In this document: positions 6,523 through 12,432 of the stretch, piece after piece
Layout: every line of letters begins with the position of its first letter
Numbering within the stretch: position 1 is the first letter of the stretch
Source: Bacillota bacterium
Lineage (GTDB): Bacteria; Bacillota; Clostridia; Oscillospirales; Ruminococcaceae
Reading direction: 5' to 3'
Assembly: GCA_023395695.1 (NCBI GenBank)
Contig: JAEWYJ010000175.1
Span: 1-12,432 of the forward strand
DNA length: 12,432 bases
Position numbers and translations under genes: made by a program
The notes under the pieces: generated by a model
The model's input: the letters and a program-made list of their open reading frames with translations, nothing else
Database searches by the model: none
What the model was told of the DNA's origin: nothing

Positions 6523-8384
6523 TCCTTACCTCCTCTCGAAAACCAGCCCTGGGTAAGGCGATCCATCAGCACAGCCAGTATAACCACTGCCGTGCCGTTA
6601 ATCAGGCCGCGCGAAATCTCGGTTCGGTTCACGGCAATCAGCACCTCGTTGCCGATGCCCTGCGCGCCGATCATCGAGCAGGTAACCACCATTGCCATTG
6701 CCATCATCATCGTCTGGTTGATGCCGGTCATAATGGTGGGCAGCGCCTGAGGAATCTGCACCTTAAACAGCGCCTGCATACGGGTGGAGCCAAAGGATTT
6801 TGCCGCCTCGACTACCTCGCGGTCGACCTGACGGATGCCTAAGCTGGTCAGCCTGATAACCGGTACCACCGCATAAATAACCGTTGCAATTACCGCCGGG
6901 GCCGAGCCCATTCCAAAGAACAGCACCGCCGGAATGAGGTAAACAAACACCGGCATGGTCTGCATGGTGTCAAGCACCGGCCGGATGATTCGGTTGGCCC
7001 GCTCGGAGCCCGAAATAAGCACGCCGATGGGCAGCCCAATCAGCAATGATAAAATAACGCCCGAAATAACAATTGACAGTGTTTCAAGCATCAGGCTCCA
7101 CAGACCGAACATGCCGATTAAAAACAGCATAACGGCATAAATAAGGCCCTTGACCCAGTTGCCGGACGTTGCTCTGCCAAGGAAAAACACCAGTGCAATA
7201 AGCAGCCACCAGGGTATCAGATGAAGGGTGGCGCGAATAAGTCCCACCGTAGCGGTAAGGCCCGTTTTTACCGCATCAAAACCGGCGCTGTGCCGCACCG
7301 AAAAGCTGCGGACGGCGCTGTCAATCGCCTCGGTGCTGACCGGCACGGTAAACGGGAACTCAAGCAGCGGATTGACCTTTCTGGCCGTATTCTCCATACC
7401 AAGCGCCTGCTTCATTTCAGCCGCCTGCTCGGCCGTCAGCCATTCGTCCAGCAGTTCAGGATGCGTTGTCATCATCCATCGGGCTGCCTGCTCATAGTTG
7501 GCCTGCGTATCCTGCATATAGGCAAGCGCTTCGGAAAGCAACGCGCTGGTCGTGCGATAATTCTTTAAAAACGCACAAAATGCGGGGTTGTTTTCGGCAA
7601 AGTTATTGCTGGTGCCAACCGTAACAGTAACCGACGGACACGCTGTTTTGCCCTGCATGTACAGCTCCGGGTCGTAAGGCTCGTCCTCAAGCAGAACAAA
7701 ATCATATTTCCCCAAAAGCCATGTAGGTTCCCAGTAATAGGCGACAATCGGCGTGCCCCTGTCATAGGCCGAAATCAGCTCGGCGCTCATGGCGGCGTCG
7801 GTACCCGGCCTGAAGTAGTTAAAATTTGCGTCAAGGCCATACGCCAAATATTTTTTATGCATGATCTCGTCGACCTCCCAGCCGGGCAGGCCGCCGTAGA
7901 TACGGCCTTTGCTGGGATCCTCGCTGTCTTTAAAAACCGACGCATAATTTTTCAGATCCTTGACAGTGCGCAGGTCGGGCGCAACGGGTGCTATACCCCG
8001 CTCGGCGTCTCCTTCAATCACATATCTGGGCACATAAAGGCCCTGACCGTTGTCGTCAAAATTAACGCCCATCTCCTGAAAGCTTCCCGCCTCAAGGTCC
8101 TGATCATACACGCTGATATTATCAGTCCATATTTCCATATGGACATCTATTTCACCTTTGATAAGCGCCTCGTGGGCAATCGGCGTACTGCCCGAAACCT
8201 CACTGGTGCTATCATAGCCGAACAGGGTGGTGGCGATTAGTCCTGCCGCTGCGTTTTGCAGGCGGATAGAATCCCAGCCTACATCGGCAAACGCAATGTT
8301 TTTTTGTGCGGGCTTTTGGCTGCAGCCTGACAAAACAGCCAATACGCAAAGCAAGGCCAGCACGGTAGAAACGACTCTCTTCAT
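6519..8384 (-). CDS. Fused substrate-binding lipoprotein and permease of an OpuA-type osmolyte ABC transporter
   Basis: A 621-residue protein joining two subunits. Residues 1-21 form a lipoprotein signal ending in the lipobox LSGC (Cys21). Residues about 28-340 are an OpuAC/ProX-type betaine-binding domain. Trp residues able to build the aromatic cage include Trp37 (DVGW), Trp86 (MEIW), Trp169 (LPGW), and Trp218 and Trp222 (YYWEPTW). Residues about 341-621 are a ProW/OpuAB permease, including the pre-TM region (FSVRHSAGFDAVKTGLTATV), several helices from about 389, and the ATPase-coupling EAA loop EAAKSFGSTRMQALFKVQIP (526-545). It should import glycine betaine, proline betaine, carnitine or choline with the ATPase encoded next. 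The best-known fusion (Lactococcus OpuABC) has permease first and binding domain last; here the order is reversed and a lipid anchor is predicted. Ribosome site AGGAAGG lies upstream of the ATG. Confidence 0.93.
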   Translation of the reverse strand: MKRVVSTVLALLCVLAVLSGCSQKPAQKNIAFADVGWDSIRLQNAAAGLIATTLFGYDSTSEVSGSTPIAHEALIKGEIDVHMEIWTDNISVYDQDLEAGSFQEMGVNFDDNGQGLYVPRYVIEGDAERGIAPVAPDLRTVKDLKNYASVFKDSEDPSKGRIYGGLPGWEVDEIMHKKYLAYGLDANFNYFRPGTDAAMSAELISAYDRGTPIVAYYWEPTWLLGKYDFVLLEDEPYDPELYMQGKTACPSVTVTVGTSNNFAENNPAFCAFLKNYRTTSALLSEALAYMQDTQANYEQAARWMMTTHPELLDEWLTAEQAAEMKQALGMENTARKVNPLLEFPFTVPVSTEAIDSAVRSFSVRHSAGFDAVKTGLTATVGLIRATLHLIPWWLLIALVFFLGRATSGNWVKGLIYAVMLFLIGMFGLWSLMLETLSIVISGVILSLLIGLPIGVLISGSERANRIIRPVLDTMQTMPVFVYLIPAVLFFGMGSAPAVIATVIYAVVPVIRLTSLGIRQVDREVVEAAKSFGSTRMQALFKVQIPQALPTIMTGINQTMMMAMAMVVTCSMIGAQGIGNEVLIAVNRTEISRGLINGTAVVILAVLMDRLTQGWFSRGGKE

Positions 8385-8411
8385 ACAATTTCCCCTTCCT
8401 CACATCGTTAT

Positions 8412-8445
8412 AGTGACAACTTTATTTTAACACGAAGTTGTCACT
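8412..8445. promoter_or_regulatory. Putative BusR-type bipartite operator
   Basis: AGTGACAACTT (8412-8422) and AAGTTGTCACT (8435-8445) form a perfect 11-bp inverted repeat around 12 bp. Written as outer half-sites it is AGTGAC-N22-GTCACT. BusR repressors are known to use a tetrameric coiled coil as a ruler to recognise a bipartite motif separated by 22 bp. The site covers the spacer, -10 and start region of the transporter promoter, so binding should block transcription. Confidence 0.75.
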
Positions 8446-8452
8446 CAGTCAA
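8424..8452 (-). promoter_or_regulatory. Promoter of the osmolyte transporter operon
   Basis: On the - strand, TTGACT (8447-8452), a 17-bp spacer and TAAAAT (8424-8429) form a near-consensus vegetative promoter. The start point would fall near 8417, inside the left operator arm, about 33 nt before the start codon at 8384. The strong promoter with an overlapping operator suggests high expression when the repressor is released. Confidence 0.75.
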
Positions 8453-8509
8453 TGCCGCCATCCAAATGATAGCAACAAATTTGCGCAAACCGTGACGAAA
8501 CGACGGTTA

Positions 8510-9148
8510 TCAGCCTTTGGGTGGCTTTTTTGCGTTAATAAAGCTCGCAACGCCATCAACATCGGTCACATCGCAGGCAATCACCAACAAATCTTGTTTT
8601 TTCAACACGGTTTGAGGCGTTGGAGACAGCAAAACCTCCGGGCCTCGGCGCACAGCCACAATAGTTGCGCCCGTATGCTTTCTAAAGTCGAGACGGCAAA
8701 TGCTTTGCCCCTCAATAGCAGCATCCTCAGCTACCGCAAACTCATAGGTTCGCATACGGTCGCTGTTTCGGAACCGGTCTGAAAGGTCGGTAATCTGATC
8801 GACCATATCGCTGATGCGCTCGTCGATCTGCCTGCGCTGCGCCATCAGCTGGTTGAGCTCTCCCTTGAGCGCCATAAGGTCCCGCCGCATTTCGTAATGC
8901 TCCACATATTCCACTGCGCGCTGCTTGGAAACCACCTGCGAACCGACGTTTTCCTGCACCTCAATAATGCCCATATCCGAAAGCAGTCGCAGCGCGCGCC
9001 GTATCGTCTCGGGCGACACGCCATACTGGGAGCTCATCAGTGAGCGGCCTGAAAACCGCTCCTGCTCCGGCAGAGCGCCCGAAGCAATCTTGGCGGCAAT
9101 ATCGTAAGCCACCTGCAGGTAAATGGGGGGTTTTATTTGAATTTTCAT
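8510..9148 (-). CDS. BusR-like GntR-TrkA_C regulator, probable c-di-AMP-dependent repressor
   Basis: A 212-residue regulator with three parts. Residues 8-75 are a GntR winged helix (PPIYLQVAYDIAAKIASGAL, then SSQYGVSPETIRRALRLLSD and IIEVQENVGSQVV). Residues about 76-128 are charged and heptad-like (MRRDLMALKGELNQLMAQRR), predicting a coiled coil. Residues about 134-206 form a TrkA_C/RCK_C domain (IEGQSICRLDFRKHTGATIV, then LSPTPQTVLKKQDLLVIACD). This is the architecture of BusR from Lactococcus and Streptococcus, where c-di-AMP binds the RCK_C domain and promotes repression of the betaine transporter operon. The gene lies 125 bp upstream of the transporter, same strand, with a BusR-type operator between. 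AGGGAG precedes the ATG. c-di-AMP binding is inferred; K+ or another RCK_C ligand is the alternative. Confidence 0.88.
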   Translation of the reverse strand: MKIQIKPPIYLQVAYDIAAKIASGALPEQERFSGRSLMSSQYGVSPETIRRALRLLSDMGIIEVQENVGSQVVSKQRAVEYVEHYEMRRDLMALKGELNQLMAQRRQIDERISDMVDQITDLSDRFRNSDRMRTYEFAVAEDAAIEGQSICRLDFRKHTGATIVAVRRGPEVLLSPTPQTVLKKQDLLVIACDVTDVDGVASFINAKKPPKG

Positions 9149-9207
9149 GTCTGGCTCCCTGAAAATTGTGATATTTTGCCCGGACTGTCCAAAGCCGTCC
9201 TCTGCTC

Positions 9208-9216
9208 AGTATACCA
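9208..9216 (-). promoter_or_regulatory. Extended -10 promoter for the BusR-like gene
   Basis: TGG-TATACT on the - strand (9208-9216) is an extended -10 element about 60 nt before the regulator's ATG. No good -35 box is seen 16-18 bp upstream. No AGTGAC/GTCACT pair occurs here, so autoregulation through the same operator is not supported. Confidence 0.45.
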
Positions 9217-9270
9217 TGCGCGCAAGCAAATGGCACACGCCGCGCATCTAAAAATAGAAAGTCGCGTAAA

Positions 9271-9353
9271 CGGCGAGCCGCTGCGCATCGCTCACAGTAT
9301 AATTTGCGCATCAAGAGGCGGTTGCCGCGTTAAGCGGCGAGCCGTTGCGCATC
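9271..9353 (+). repeat. Two direct copies of a 19-bp block
   Basis: CGGCGAGCCGCTGCGCATC at 9271-9289 recurs at 9335-9353 with one change (T for C). Flanking bases are also alike: each copy has CGCGT-AA before it and GTATAAT about 8-9 bp after, so the similarity spans about 41 bp. The copies are 64 bp apart. TGCGCATC occurs once more in between, at 9305-9312. Confidence 0.7.
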
Positions 9354-9358
9354 ATCCC

Positions 9359-9388
9359 GGTATAATAGCAGTTTGCGGCTATTATACC
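9359..9388. repeat. Perfect inverted repeat, possible operator or hairpin
   Basis: GGTATAATAGC (9359-9369) and GCTATTATACC (9378-9388) pair perfectly across an 8-base loop. Each arm carries TATAAT, so the site offers a -10-like hexamer in both directions. No T-run follows, so it is not a usual terminator. Confidence 0.65.
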
Positions 9389-9457
9389 ATCTATGCGCTG
9401 TAAATAACAGCGTTCGGAAAGTTAATAGCCCTAGACCTATCAATTTGGGCTGCATTA

Positions 9458-9466
9458 TGCTATAGT
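9458..9466 (+). promoter_or_regulatory. Probable promoter for the beta-rich/zinc-ribbon gene pair
   Basis: TGC-TATAGT (9458-9466) is an extended -10 element about 60 nt before the start codon at 9526. The -35 position (TATCAA, about 9438-9443) is poor. Confidence 0.4.
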
Positions 9467-9525
9467 ATTGTAAAAATAATCCTGAAACTTTGGTTTTATA
9501 AACCATGCAAAGGAGCGGGCTCACC

Positions 9526-9975
9526 ATGTCAGCATTATTAATACGCAGCAAGGAGACTGCTGTGCGCTGCCAAAAGGGCTGTCCTGTCCTGCTTGTCGAG
9601 CAGGTGGTGCAGTTCAATGCCCAGACCTATGTGGCCAGCGCAAAACTGACCTTTCAAAACGCGGCATCGGTCGCGCCCGTCAGCAGTCTTGCTATTGCGA
9701 TAGATTGCTTTAATCTTCACGGGCAGCCCTGTGGCAGGTTGGAGCAGTTTACCTATCCCCATCTGGCAGTCGCCCTCAACGGGTTCTTTGGCTATCGCGT
9801 TTATGTGGCGCTCGTGCCGGAAAGCTATCGCATACGGGTAAGCGCTTTGAGCGTGGAATTTGCTGACGGTACGGTTTGGATGCGCGAGAAGGATCAGGAT
9901 TTTTTACAGACGGTTGTCCACCAGCCTGATTTGTCCTCTCTGGGAACGTTAGCCGCCCAATACCGCCGGAAATGA
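9526..9975 (+). CDS. Uncharacterised beta-rich protein, possibly the N-terminal part of a split gene
   Basis: A 149-residue protein of unknown function. The start is ATG 9526, because AAAGGAG (9509-9515) lies 10 nt before it; the in-frame ATG at 9505 overlaps this site and has none of its own. The sequence alternates hydrophobic strands with turns (TYVASAKLTFQNAA, SSLAIAIDCFNLHGQ, FGYRVYVALVPESYRIRVSA, VEFADGTVWMRE), suggesting a beta-sandwich. It has no signal peptide or membrane helix. Four Cys (in CQKGC, DCF and QPC) are not arranged as an obvious metal site. It ends in QYRRK at a TGA overlapping the ATG of the next gene by 4 nt. I recall clostridial proteins where a similar beta domain continues directly into a zinc ribbon, TM helix and TPRs, so the two may be one gene split by a frameshift; not verified. 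Confidence 0.72.
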   Translation: MSALLIRSKETAVRCQKGCPVLLVEQVVQFNAQTYVASAKLTFQNAASVAPVSSLAIAIDCFNLHGQPCGRLEQFTYPHLAVALNGFFGYRVYVALVPESYRIRVSALSVEFADGTVWMREKDQDFLQTVVHQPDLSSLGTLAAQYRRK

Positions 9976-11150
9976 GACTTGAGCGCGAGCTGGGACGGCT
10001 GCCCACCGAGACGCCGGACTATTGGCTTTGCTGCTGTACGGCCTACAATGCTGCCGCCACGGCTTGCTGCCGACGCTGCGGCCAAAGCCTTATGACCCAG
10101 AAAGCAGCGCTGAATCCGGATTATCTCGCGCACCAAAACGCGCAGTGGGCAGAGCAAGAGCAAAAGGCGATGCAGGCGCATGAGCGGGCTCAGGAAACGG
10201 AGAATAAAAAGCTCCAAAAAATAACGCGTCTGTTGCTGGCGTTCATTTCGTGTGCGGCAGCAGTGTTAATACTTTTTAACGCCACCGCAAAGCAGCGGCG
10301 CTACAGAGCGGCCGAAAGGCTGTATGAAAACGGCAGCTATGTGGAAGCTATCGACGCTTTTTACGCCATCGGCAAGGATTACAAGGATGTTGACGAGCGG
10401 CTTAATCAAGCGCTTTACGCTTATGGCATTTCATTATATAACGACAACCGCTATCATGAAGCTGTCGCAACTCTTTCCAGCCTCGACGCAGGATACGATG
10501 ACACCGACGTCTATCTGAACCGTTGCTATGATATGCTAGGCCAGGCCTACTGTGCCGATGATGATTTTGTATCGGCATATGTGCAATTTTCTCAGATAAC
10601 CGCACCGACCGCCCAAATAAAGCGCGCCATGCAGGACTGCATTGCCAAAGGCTACGACCGCGCGGTCGAAGCGTATGAAAAGGACGGCGTCATACCTGAC
10701 CCGCTAGATCTTTCAATATTTGACGGGTATAAAGATGTCGAGCTATATCGTGTGATACTCTACGCTTTAAGGGTAAAGCGCGACGCATCGCCCGGAGCAT
10801 TGTCTATTGCCTACAATGCGCTTAAGCATCTCGACAACTTTGGTCACGCAGATAAGCTGCGCCAAGACGAAAAGTACACCTGGTGGTTGCTGAACAATCA
10901 TCGTTTTGAGAATGCCGACGGGTATTATTTTGAGATGAAAGATAAAATAATATCTTTCAATATTCCGGATGAAAGCATTTACACCTTTGACAATCAGGTG
11001 ACGTACAACATTGAAGGAATCGTTTATTATCATATTCTGACCGACCAAGGTCCGCAAGCCGGATTCCGGTTTGATATGAATGATCCGGCAACACTAAGCC
11101 TTTACTGTTTTAAAGATCAATCGGTCTACACGCTCCCCCGCCAATATTAA
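9972..11150 (+). CDS. Zinc ribbon - TM helix - TPR membrane protein, function unknown
   Basis: A 392-residue protein with a mosaic layout. Residues 18-38 (YWLCCCTAYNAAATACCRRCG) resemble a W-C-x-C...N...C-x2-C zinc ribbon; likely ligands are Cys20, Cys22, Cys33 and Cys36, although extra Cys at 21 and 32 make the choice uncertain. Residues about 50-83 are charged and helical. One membrane helix spans about 86-104 (RLLLAFISCAAAVLILFNA). Residues about 109-230 hold TPR-like helical pairs (YRAAERLYENGSYVEAIDAF, YGISLYNDNRYHEAVATLSS). Residues about 315-392 are beta-rich. I infer a cytoplasmic ribbon and an extracytoplasmic TPR part. It starts at ATG 9972, overlapping the previous stop (ATGA), with no clear ribosome site of its own, so translation is either coupled or the start is an artefact of a split gene. 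Confidence 0.8.
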   Translation: MRLERELGRLPTETPDYWLCCCTAYNAAATACCRRCGQSLMTQKAALNPDYLAHQNAQWAEQEQKAMQAHERAQETENKKLQKITRLLLAFISCAAAVLILFNATAKQRRYRAAERLYENGSYVEAIDAFYAIGKDYKDVDERLNQALYAYGISLYNDNRYHEAVATLSSLDAGYDDTDVYLNRCYDMLGQAYCADDDFVSAYVQFSQITAPTAQIKRAMQDCIAKGYDRAVEAYEKDGVIPDPLDLSIFDGYKDVELYRVILYALRVKRDASPGALSIAYNALKHLDNFGHADKLRQDEKYTWWLLNNHRFENADGYYFEMKDKIISFNIPDESIYTFDNQVTYNIEGIVYYHILTDQGPQAGFRFDMNDPATLSLYCFKDQSVYTLPRQY

Positions 11151-11156
11151 ATATTT

Positions 11157-11190
11157 TTAAGGCAGTCTGTAAGCACGCAGGCTGCCTTAA
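11157..11190 (+). terminator. Rho-independent terminator
   Basis: TTAAGGCAGTCTG (11157-11169) pairs with CAGGCTGCCTTAA (11178-11190) with one G-U pair and an 8-nt loop. TTATTTTGTG follows. It lies just after the TPR protein's stop codon and ends that transcription unit. Confidence 0.85.
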
Positions 11191-11262
11191 TTATTTTGTG
11201 AGAACGCCATATTACAGCTTCTGTCGGGCGACGCCCCCACACTCATATGGACTATATCCTAT

Positions 11263-11291
11263 GTCAAAACGGCACGAAGGCGCATATATTA
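11263..11291 (+). promoter_or_regulatory. Possible sporulation-type (SigE/SigK) promoter
   Basis: CATATATTA (11283-11291) matches the CATAnnnTA pattern of mother-cell sporulation sigma factors. GTCAAAA (11263-11269), 13 bp upstream, is a partial match to a SigE -35. It lies 35 nt before the start of the Cys-rich gene. The match is short and could be chance; no clear vegetative promoter was seen in this gap. Confidence 0.3.
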
Positions 11292-11326
11292 TAGTGGGCT
11301 ACAGCCTAATGAAAGGAGGATATGGT

Positions 11327-12432
11327 TTGAATTCTAAGAGCGTTTTTACCAACCAGTCCAATGCCAATGCTCAGAGCAACAATCTGGCGCGTTGCGGCGG
11401 CCGCCAGAGTGTGCAGGGACTGCTGGGCCGGTCGGTCGATTGTAACTGCATCGGTGGCAGCTGTGGCACGGGGTGCGCGTCAGACCCCTGCCTGCAGAGT
11501 ATGCGGTGTGTGCTGGGTACCATTGACGATATCGTGCGCAGCATGTCGCCGGGCTTTAGCATTGGTGTGGAGATTACCACCACCGACGGCACCGTAAATA
11601 CCGTTGTTTTCAGCAGCAGCAACAATGCCGTCAGAATCAACGGCACCACTCTGATTGCCAACGATTTGGTCATCTCAATTTGCGCCATCGCAAAGATTCG
11701 CGTATTGACAGGGGGGCTTGTCGGCTCTACCTTTGAAGCGCAGTTGCTCGCGGCGCTTGAGTGCCTGGCCAGCCGCTGCTGCCCGGGGGGCTGCGGTTGC
11801 GATGCCTGCGTACAGGATATGGAAAATTACCTCTACTGCCACCAGAATAGCATTGCCGCCGTCAGCTTTGAAGGCGGGTTTGAGATTATCCGAAATATTC
11901 TCGCCCCTACCGGCATCAATTATGTCAATGTAGTGGGTAGTGCCGCGCTGTCTACCACGTCGACCGCCGCGCTGTCCGGCGCGTCGCTTGATGTTGACAC
12001 CACGCCGGTGGTCAGCGCCGTCATACCGGCCGTCGCAACGGTCGTGAGCAGTATTACAACCGATGTCAGCAGCGTGGTTACCGGCATTACCAGTGCGCCG
12101 GTCACCGTCAGTGCGCCGATTACCAGTGTACCCACCACAGTGGTTACCGGTGTTACCACCGTTCCTGTAACGGGTCTGGCGCAAAACCTGACCACCGCCC
12201 CTGCTACCGTCGTCAACGGCATTTCCACCGGAACAACCACGGTTCTAACCGGTCTGGGTACGCCCTCGACAATTCCGGGCGTGCTGACGGGGCTGACCGG
12301 GGTTTCAAGCGTTACGCCTGAGCCGGTGCTCATTCCCTTTTTCACCAGCGGCAATGCCGGGCCGCTGACCGTTACGGTAGAAGGTGGGGAGTACCCGGTG
12401 CTGGCCGGCGGCGACCCGGTCGTCGATGGCGG
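11327..12432 (+). CDS. Cys-rich putative spore or cell-surface protein with Thr/Val/Gly/Ser-rich tail, partial
   Basis: An open frame of 368 codons from TTG 11327 to the window edge with no stop. AAAGGAGG (11312-11319) lies 7 nt upstream; the ATG at 11322 stops after two codons, so TTG is the start. Residues 1-22 are Asn/Gln/Ser-rich. Residues 23-171 hold 15 Cys, clustered as CNCIGGSCGTGC (39-50) and CCPGGCGCDAC (151-161). Residues about 77-127 are beta-rich (FSIGVEITTTDGTVNTVVFS, then RINGTTLIANDLVISI). From about residue 205 the chain is Cys-free and built of imperfect units such as VVTGITSAPVT and VVTGVTTVPVT. There is no signal peptide, which fits assembly on a spore from the mother cell rather than secretion. 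Cys-rich N-terminus plus repetitive tail recalls spore coat or exosporium proteins, but I cannot assign a family. The long - strand frames opposite it are shadows of the repetitive codons. Confidence 0.8.
   Translation, partial: MNSKSVFTNQSNANAQSNNLARCGGRQSVQGLLGRSVDCNCIGGSCGTGCASDPCLQSMRCVLGTIDDIVRSMSPGFSIGVEITTTDGTVNTVVFSSSNNAVRINGTTLIANDLVISICAIAKIRVLTGGLVGSTFEAQLLAALECLASRCCPGGCGCDACVQDMENYLYCHQNSIAAVSFEGGFEIIRNILAPTGINYVNVVGSAALSTTSTAALSGASLDVDTTPVVSAVIPAVATVVSSITTDVSSVVTGITSAPVTVSAPITSVPTTVVTGVTTVPVTGLAQNLTTAPATVVNGISTGTTTVLTGLGTPSTIPGVLTGLTGVSSVTPEPVLIPFFTSGNAGPLTVTVEGGEYPVLAGGDPVVDG
11939..12310 (+). repeat. Imperfect coding repeats in the tail of the Cys-rich protein
   Basis: GTGGTTACCGG is followed by ATTACC or GTTACC and a Pro-Val-Thr codon run at least twice (about 12074 and 12140). 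Looser copies (GTTCTAACCGG, GTGCTGACGGG) follow. Codons are dominated by ACC/ACG (Thr), GTC/GTT/GTG (Val) and GGC/GGT (Gly), giving a low-complexity Thr-Val-rich segment of about 120 residues. Confidence 0.65.

Larger units (their letters stand above)
9149..9525. other. Divergent intergenic region with repeats
   Basis: The region holds the regulator promoter, two copies of a repeated block, a perfect inverted repeat and a probable forward promoter before the next gene. No coding frame with a credible start and product is seen; the short open frames here have no ribosome sites or recognisable sequence. Confidence 0.65.

Noticed and set aside
6085..6750. 221-residue + strand frame opposite the ATPase and permease
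   Set aside because: It lies opposite the Walker A motif and the EAA region of well-conserved genes; a shadow.
8486..8512. Possible terminator after the BusR-like gene (AACCGT/ACGGTT)
   Set aside because: The stem is only about 6 bp with no U-tract on the - strand, so read-through from the regulator into the transporter remains possible.
9271..9388. CRISPR-like repeats
   Set aside because: Only two imperfect copies with one spacer-like interval and no cas genes; not a CRISPR array.
11675..12354. Long - strand frames opposite the Cys-rich gene (169 and 144 residues)
   Set aside because: They are low-complexity shadows of Thr/Val/Gly codons, lack ribosome sites, and oppose a well-supported + strand gene.

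Overview
The window looks like chromosomal DNA of an anaerobic, probably spore-forming Clostridia-type Firmicute, possibly Oscillospirales; the rank is inferred from gene style only. Support comes from strong AGGAGG-type ribosome sites, TTG starts, U-rich hairpin terminators, an OpuA-type osmolyte transporter, a zinc-ribbon/TPR membrane protein and a Cys-rich surface-type protein. Base composition is moderate, with AT-rich patches around the tRNA gene.

Layout, left to right. (1) 1-4242, + strand: an RpiR-family regulator with a one-base frameshift in its helix-turn-helix, then three closely spaced genes for an ion-transporter-superfamily permease, a nitrilase-superfamily amidase and an M20 amidohydrolase. 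Together they look like an import-and-hydrolyse pathway for an amide or N-acyl compound. A strong hairpin lies between the last two genes. (2) 4243-5340: a decayed stretch with an interrupted reading frame, a hairpin terminator and what looks like the C-terminus of a dead tyrosine recombinase. It sits next to the 3' end of a tRNA-Ala(GGC) gene on the - strand, which has its own terminator and promoter. (3) 5341-9148, - strand: a glycine-betaine-type osmolyte ABC transporter. One gene encodes a binding-protein/permease fusion, the next an ATPase with tandem CBS domains. Upstream is a GntR-TrkA_C regulator resembling the c-di-AMP receptor BusR. Between regulator and transporter is a perfect inverted repeat, AGTGAC-N22-GTCACT, laid over a near-consensus promoter. 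(4) 9149-9525: a divergent intergenic region with a repeated block and a perfect inverted repeat. (5) 9526-11150, + strand: two overlapping genes (a beta-rich protein, then a zinc ribbon-TM-TPR protein) that may be one split gene, closed by a terminator. (6) 11327-end: a TTG-started open frame encoding a Cys-rich protein with a long Thr/Val/Gly/Ser-rich tail, cut by the window edge.

The most interesting system is the osmolyte locus. Its parts make a coherent c-di-AMP/osmotic circuit: a BusR-like repressor, a ruler-spaced operator on the promoter, and a transporter with CBS domains. The transporter's domain order (binding domain first) and gene order (ATPase last) differ from the classical OpuA/BusA arrangement.
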